Shown here: in pieces, positions 63,016 to 64,000 of the stretch
Layout: each line of letters opens with the position of its first letter
How positions within the stretch are numbered: position 1 is the stretch's first letter
Source: Burkholderia sp. WP9
Lineage (GTDB): Bacteria; Pseudomonadota; Gammaproteobacteria; Burkholderiales; Burkholderiaceae
Assembly: GCF_900104795.1 (NCBI RefSeq)
Contig: NZ_FNTG01000001.1
Coordinates: 310,001 to 374,000, forward strand
DNA: 64,000 bases
Direction: 5' to 3'
Notes under the pieces: model-generated
What the model saw: the letters and a program-made list of their open reading frames with translations, nothing else
The model's database searches: none
What the model was told of the DNA's origin: nothing
Translations under genes and position numbers: made by a program

Positions 63016-64000
63016 TTAAGCGCCCAGCGCCGGATCGCTCATGCTGCTCTTGCCGGTTTCCACGTGTCCGGCAAAGCGCCGCGCGAACAGCGGGTCCGTA
63101 TCGACCGTAATGGCCAGGTCGTACCAGCCATGCGCGTTGCGCAGATCGAGGTAGAGCTGCTCGGTATCGCCGCCGCGTACTGAATGCTTGATGACATTGC
63201 CCGGATCGTACGCGTTGACGATCGTGAACTGGCAACGTGCGCTGCCCACGTTCTCCAGCCGCAGTTGCAGGTTGCCGTTCGAGACGTCGTAGCCTTCCGC
63301 CACTTCGGGCCGCGCGATATCGGAACCATGCCACCAGCTGCGCGCAACCGGCTTGCCCGCGAAGCGGCGCAGAAAGCCGTTCGGGCCGTGCACGGTGAAG
63401 TCGTAGCTGCCGTCGGCATTGCACGGCAACTGATCCTGCAAGCGCTTGCCGGCTTCCACCGTATAGGTGCGCGGCGCATCGAGACTGTGGGCGGCGTAGA
63501 CCAGAAACACCGCGCCGGTGCGGCCCGTGTTGACGAAGCGCATGGTGAGTTGATTGGCCGCGCCTTCGCCATGCACGCGCACGAACAGCTCGTAAGGCAG
63601 CGCGCGAGCCGGGCGCACGCCGGCTTCCTGCTTCGGCAGTGCCTGCAGGGCAGGCGGCAGCGGTACGTAATCCGGATGGCGGTTCTGGTCCGGCGGTACG
63701 TAGCCGCTCGTGCTCGGCAGCGTCGGGAAGGCGTCGTTCGGATTGCTGAAGTTGAATGCGGACATCAGATCGCCGCATACCGCGCGGCGCCACGGCGTGA
63801 TGTTCGATTCGCCGAGATTGTGATCGTGGCCGAAGCGCTTTTCAATAAAGCGGATCACCGACGTATGGTCGAACAGTTCCGAGCACACGTAGCCGCCTTT
63901 CGACCACGGTGAAACCACCAGCATCGGCACGCGCGGTCCGAGGCCGTACGGTGCGGCGGGAGTCTTCGCGTCGCCCGGATAGATTTCGTTGCTGGTGTCC
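63016..64000 (-). CDS. Phosphocholine-specific phospholipase C, C-terminal part (cut by window edge)
   Basis: The frame is open to the right edge. It begins there with DTSNEIYPGDAKTPAAPYGLGPRVPMLVVSPWSKGG and continues with SELFDHTSVIRFIEKRFG, the end of the phosphoesterase catalytic domain. Two C-terminal DUF756-type beta domains follow (YELFVRVHGEGAANQLTMRFVN and YDLAITVDTDPLFARRFAGHVETG), as in bacterial PlcC/PlcN enzymes. These enzymes are Tat-exported and split phosphatidylcholine. The N-terminal part lies outside the window. The first start-like codon, GTG 63930, is not the true start. Confidence 0.9.
   Translation of the reverse strand, partial: DTSNEIYPGDAKTPAAPYGLGPRVPMLVVSPWSKGGYVCSELFDHTSVIRFIEKRFGHDHNLGESNITPWRRAVCGDLMSAFNFSNPNDAFPTLPSTSGYVPPDQNRHPDYVPLPPALQALPKQEAGVRPARALPYELFVRVHGEGAANQLTMRFVNTGRTGAVFLVYAAHSLDAPRTYTVEAGKRLQDQLPCNADGSYDFTVHGPNGFLRRFAGKPVARSWWHGSDIARPEVAEGYDVSNGNLQLRLENVGSARCQFTIVNAYDPGNVIKHSVRGGDTEQLYLDLRNAHGWYDLAITVDTDPLFARRFAGHVETGKSSMSDPALGA

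Overview
The window is GC-rich, densely packed beta-proteobacterial DNA. Gene families, gene order and codon style point to Burkholderia sensu lato, most likely a plant- or soil-associated Paraburkholderia. No rRNA, tRNA, CRISPR array, phage or insertion sequence was recognised.

Bases 1-10251 are the right half of an Hrp2-type (Ralstonia/Xanthomonas-like) type III secretion locus. It holds the end of sctI (hrpB2), then sctJ, sctK (hrpB4), sctL (hrpB5), the ATPase sctN, sctO (hrpB7) and sctT. These are followed by an AraC-type activator of the HrpB class, the secretin sctC, and a convergent OmpR-type regulator of the HrpG class. The remaining structural genes must lie to the left of the window.

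Bases 10726-24627 are an accessory block that looks like part of the same regulon. A Rieske oxygenase, a MenD-like thiamine-diphosphate enzyme and a polysaccharide pyruvyl transferase-like protein form a tight operon. Facing it is a ~1070-residue candidate effector. Next come a luciferase-like monooxygenase, a DUF3455 lipoprotein, an operon of TylF-type O-methyltransferase, JmjC/cupin-8 protein and small exported protein, and a protein made of two HrpF/NolX-type repeats. Three perfect TTCG-N16-TTCG hrpII boxes, the known HrpB-responsive element, stand upstream of the large candidate effector, the TylF operon and the HrpF-repeat gene. This suggests that HrpB switches on small-molecule or modifying enzymes together with secretion. 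I regard this block as the most novel part of the window. An unusual pair of GGCA-based 8-bp and 7-bp tandem arrays sits directly beside one of the boxes.

Bases 24788-45728 are catabolic modules, mostly with their own regulator. They are: LysR with MFS transporter, creatininase-family amidohydrolase, M81 peptidase and RidA; LysR opposite a FadB-like multifunctional enzyme and two acyl-CoA dehydrogenases (pimeloyl-CoA type); LysR opposite a haloacetate dehalogenase-like hydrolase, a LeuC/LeuD-type hydro-lyase and DctA; and TetR opposite an enoyl-CoA reductase-like SDR, an acyl-CoA synthetase and an Lrp-type regulator, with two matching palindromic operators between them.

Bases 45753-53949 hold a DUF2000 protein, a glyoxalase, a Tat-exported two-subunit GMC dehydrogenase, a ribbon-helix-helix protein, a small unknown protein, and two chemoreceptors behind a flagellar-type (sigma-28) promoter.

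Bases 54169-62975 are a complete Nit1C cluster of eight genes: MSMEG_0572-like protein, Nit6803-type nitrilase, radical SAM, GNAT, AIR synthase-like, glycosyltransferase, MSMEG_0570-like protein and flavoprotein. It is divergent from a MocR regulator, has a near-ideal sigma-54 promoter, and ends at a strong two-way terminator. The window closes inside a phosphocholine-specific phospholipase C gene on the minus strand.
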